Shown here: in pieces, positions 4,778 to 5,419 of the stretch
Position numbering within the stretch: the stretch's first letter is position 1
Layout of the letters: the number at the start of each line of letters is the position of its first letter
DNA from: Clostridia bacterium
Lineage (GTDB): Bacteria > Bacillota_A > Clostridia > Oscillospirales > CAG-382
DNA: 5,419 nt
Reading direction: 5' to 3'
Assembly (NCBI GenBank): GCA_017614095.1
Contig: JAGACN010000063.1
Span: forward strand, 1-5,419
Position numbers and translations under genes: made by a program
The notes under the pieces: model-generated
Databases searched by the model: none
What the model was told of the DNA's origin: nothing
Seen by the model: the letters and a program-made list of their open reading frames with translations, nothing else

Positions 4778-5419
4778 ATGAAAAAGATTCTTTCCGCGGT
4801 CCTGTGCATCCTCTTGGTTTCCGTCTGCTTCCTTTGCGCCTGCTCGGAAACTCCCGCCGAGAACTCCGAAGAAGCGGCTCCGGCCGATTACGGCTTTACC
4901 GGCGAAAAAGACCTCGCCCCTAAAGGAACGGTCAACACCACGGCCGCCGATGTCCAGATCACCGGAGATCCGACAGCCGTGAAGATCGGTCTGATCCTGG
5001 TCGGTGACAGCACCGAAGGCTATACCAAGGCTCATATGGACGGCATTCAGGCCGCCGCGAAAGCCCTGGGCATTCAGGACAGCCAGCTGATCTGGAAGTA
5101 CAAAGTCGAAGAGAACGAAGCCGTTACGGCTGCCGGCAACCAGCTGATCGCCGAAGGCTGCACCTACATCTTCTCGAACTCCTACGGCCATCAGAGCTAC
5201 ATGACCGCTCTGGCCCAGGCCAACCCGAACGTCCATTTCGTCGCCATGACCGGCGATACGGCTGCTTCGGACAATCTTTCGAACTTCAGCAACGCGTTCA
5301 CCGGCGTCTACCAGTCCCGTTACGTCTCCGGCGTCGTTGCCGGTCTGAAACTGGCCGAACTGGTCAAGGACAACAAGCTGTCCGACAAGAACTTTGACGG
5401 CGACAATATCCGCATCGGC
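4778..5419 (+). CDS. BMP-family ABC transporter substrate-binding lipoprotein (3' truncated by window)
   Basis: The first 214 residues of a Bmp/PnrA-like binding protein, anchored outside the membrane, that would hand its ligand to an ABC importer. Members of this family that have been studied bind purine nucleosides. A lipoprotein signal (MKKILSAVLCILLVSVCFLCAC) ends in lipobox LCAC with C22 as the lipidated residue. An acidic, alanine- and proline-containing linker of about 45 residues follows. The periplasmic-binding fold begins at VKIGLILVGDSTEGYTKAHMDG (68-89) and continues with GCTYIFSNSYGH, NVHFVAMTGD and NAFTGVYQSRYVSGVVAGLKL, the last typical of the BMP family. The GAGGAG site supports the start. 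The gene follows a guanine-class riboswitch with a terminator, which fits a purine nucleoside or base ligand; this is an inference. The remaining C-terminal part, and any permease and ATPase genes, lie beyond the window. Confidence 0.92.
   Translation, partial: MKKILSAVLCILLVSVCFLCACSETPAENSEEAAPADYGFTGEKDLAPKGTVNTTAADVQITGDPTAVKIGLILVGDSTEGYTKAHMDGIQAAAKALGIQDSQLIWKYKVEENEAVTAAGNQLIAEGCTYIFSNSYGHQSYMTALAQANPNVHFVAMTGDTAASDNLSNFSNAFTGVYQSRYVSGVVAGLKLAELVKDNKLSDKNFDGDNIRIG

Noticed and set aside
4661..5236. Long minus-strand open frame opposite the lipoprotein gene
   Set aside because: It is antisense to a well-supported BMP-family protein and to the terminator, has no recognisable domain, and reflects the GC-rich codon pattern of the + strand gene.

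Overview
The window looks like a chromosomal segment from a moderately GC-rich member of the Bacillota, probably clostridial. This is inferred from a Bacillus-type xanthine phosphoribosyltransferase, a guanine-class riboswitch with an intrinsic terminator, strong GGAGG-type ribosome binding sites and a Gram-positive style lipoprotein signal. No species can be named from the sequence alone. All real genes are on the + strand, and no mobile element, CRISPR array, tRNA or rRNA is visible.

Layout: leuS (leucyl-tRNA synthetase, 2-2398) opens the window. After 56 bases comes a cytoplasmic glycerophosphodiester phosphodiesterase (2455-3183). It is followed by two phosphoribosyltransferases at short spacing: an Apt-like protein of unproven substrate (3204-3773) and xpt (3790-4362). 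The gaps of 20 and 16 bases, each holding a Shine-Dalgarno sequence, suggest that the last three genes are cotranscribed, possibly together with leuS.

The 415-base gap from 4363 to 4777 is the most informative non-coding part. It holds a weak hairpin after xpt, an inverted repeat with an A-tract that would read as a terminator on the minus strand, a near-consensus promoter (TTGACG, 16 bases, TATAAT) and a complete guanine-class purine riboswitch (aptamer about 4540-4608). Downstream lie a 19-nt antiterminator pairing and a 12-bp intrinsic terminator followed by a T-run. The switch controls the last gene, a BMP-family (Bmp/PnrA-like) substrate-binding lipoprotein that is cut off by the window end at 5419.

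The genes make a purine salvage neighbourhood: the lipoprotein probably delivers purine nucleosides or related compounds to an ABC importer whose other genes would lie beyond the window, and the two phosphoribosyltransferases convert free bases to nucleotides. When guanine or hypoxanthine is abundant, the riboswitch should end transcription before the importer gene. Unlike B. subtilis, xpt here has no riboswitch in front of it; the switch sits after it. I do not see an undescribed system. The most worthwhile points are the completeness of the switch, its slightly lengthened P3 helix, and the unassigned Apt-like enzyme.
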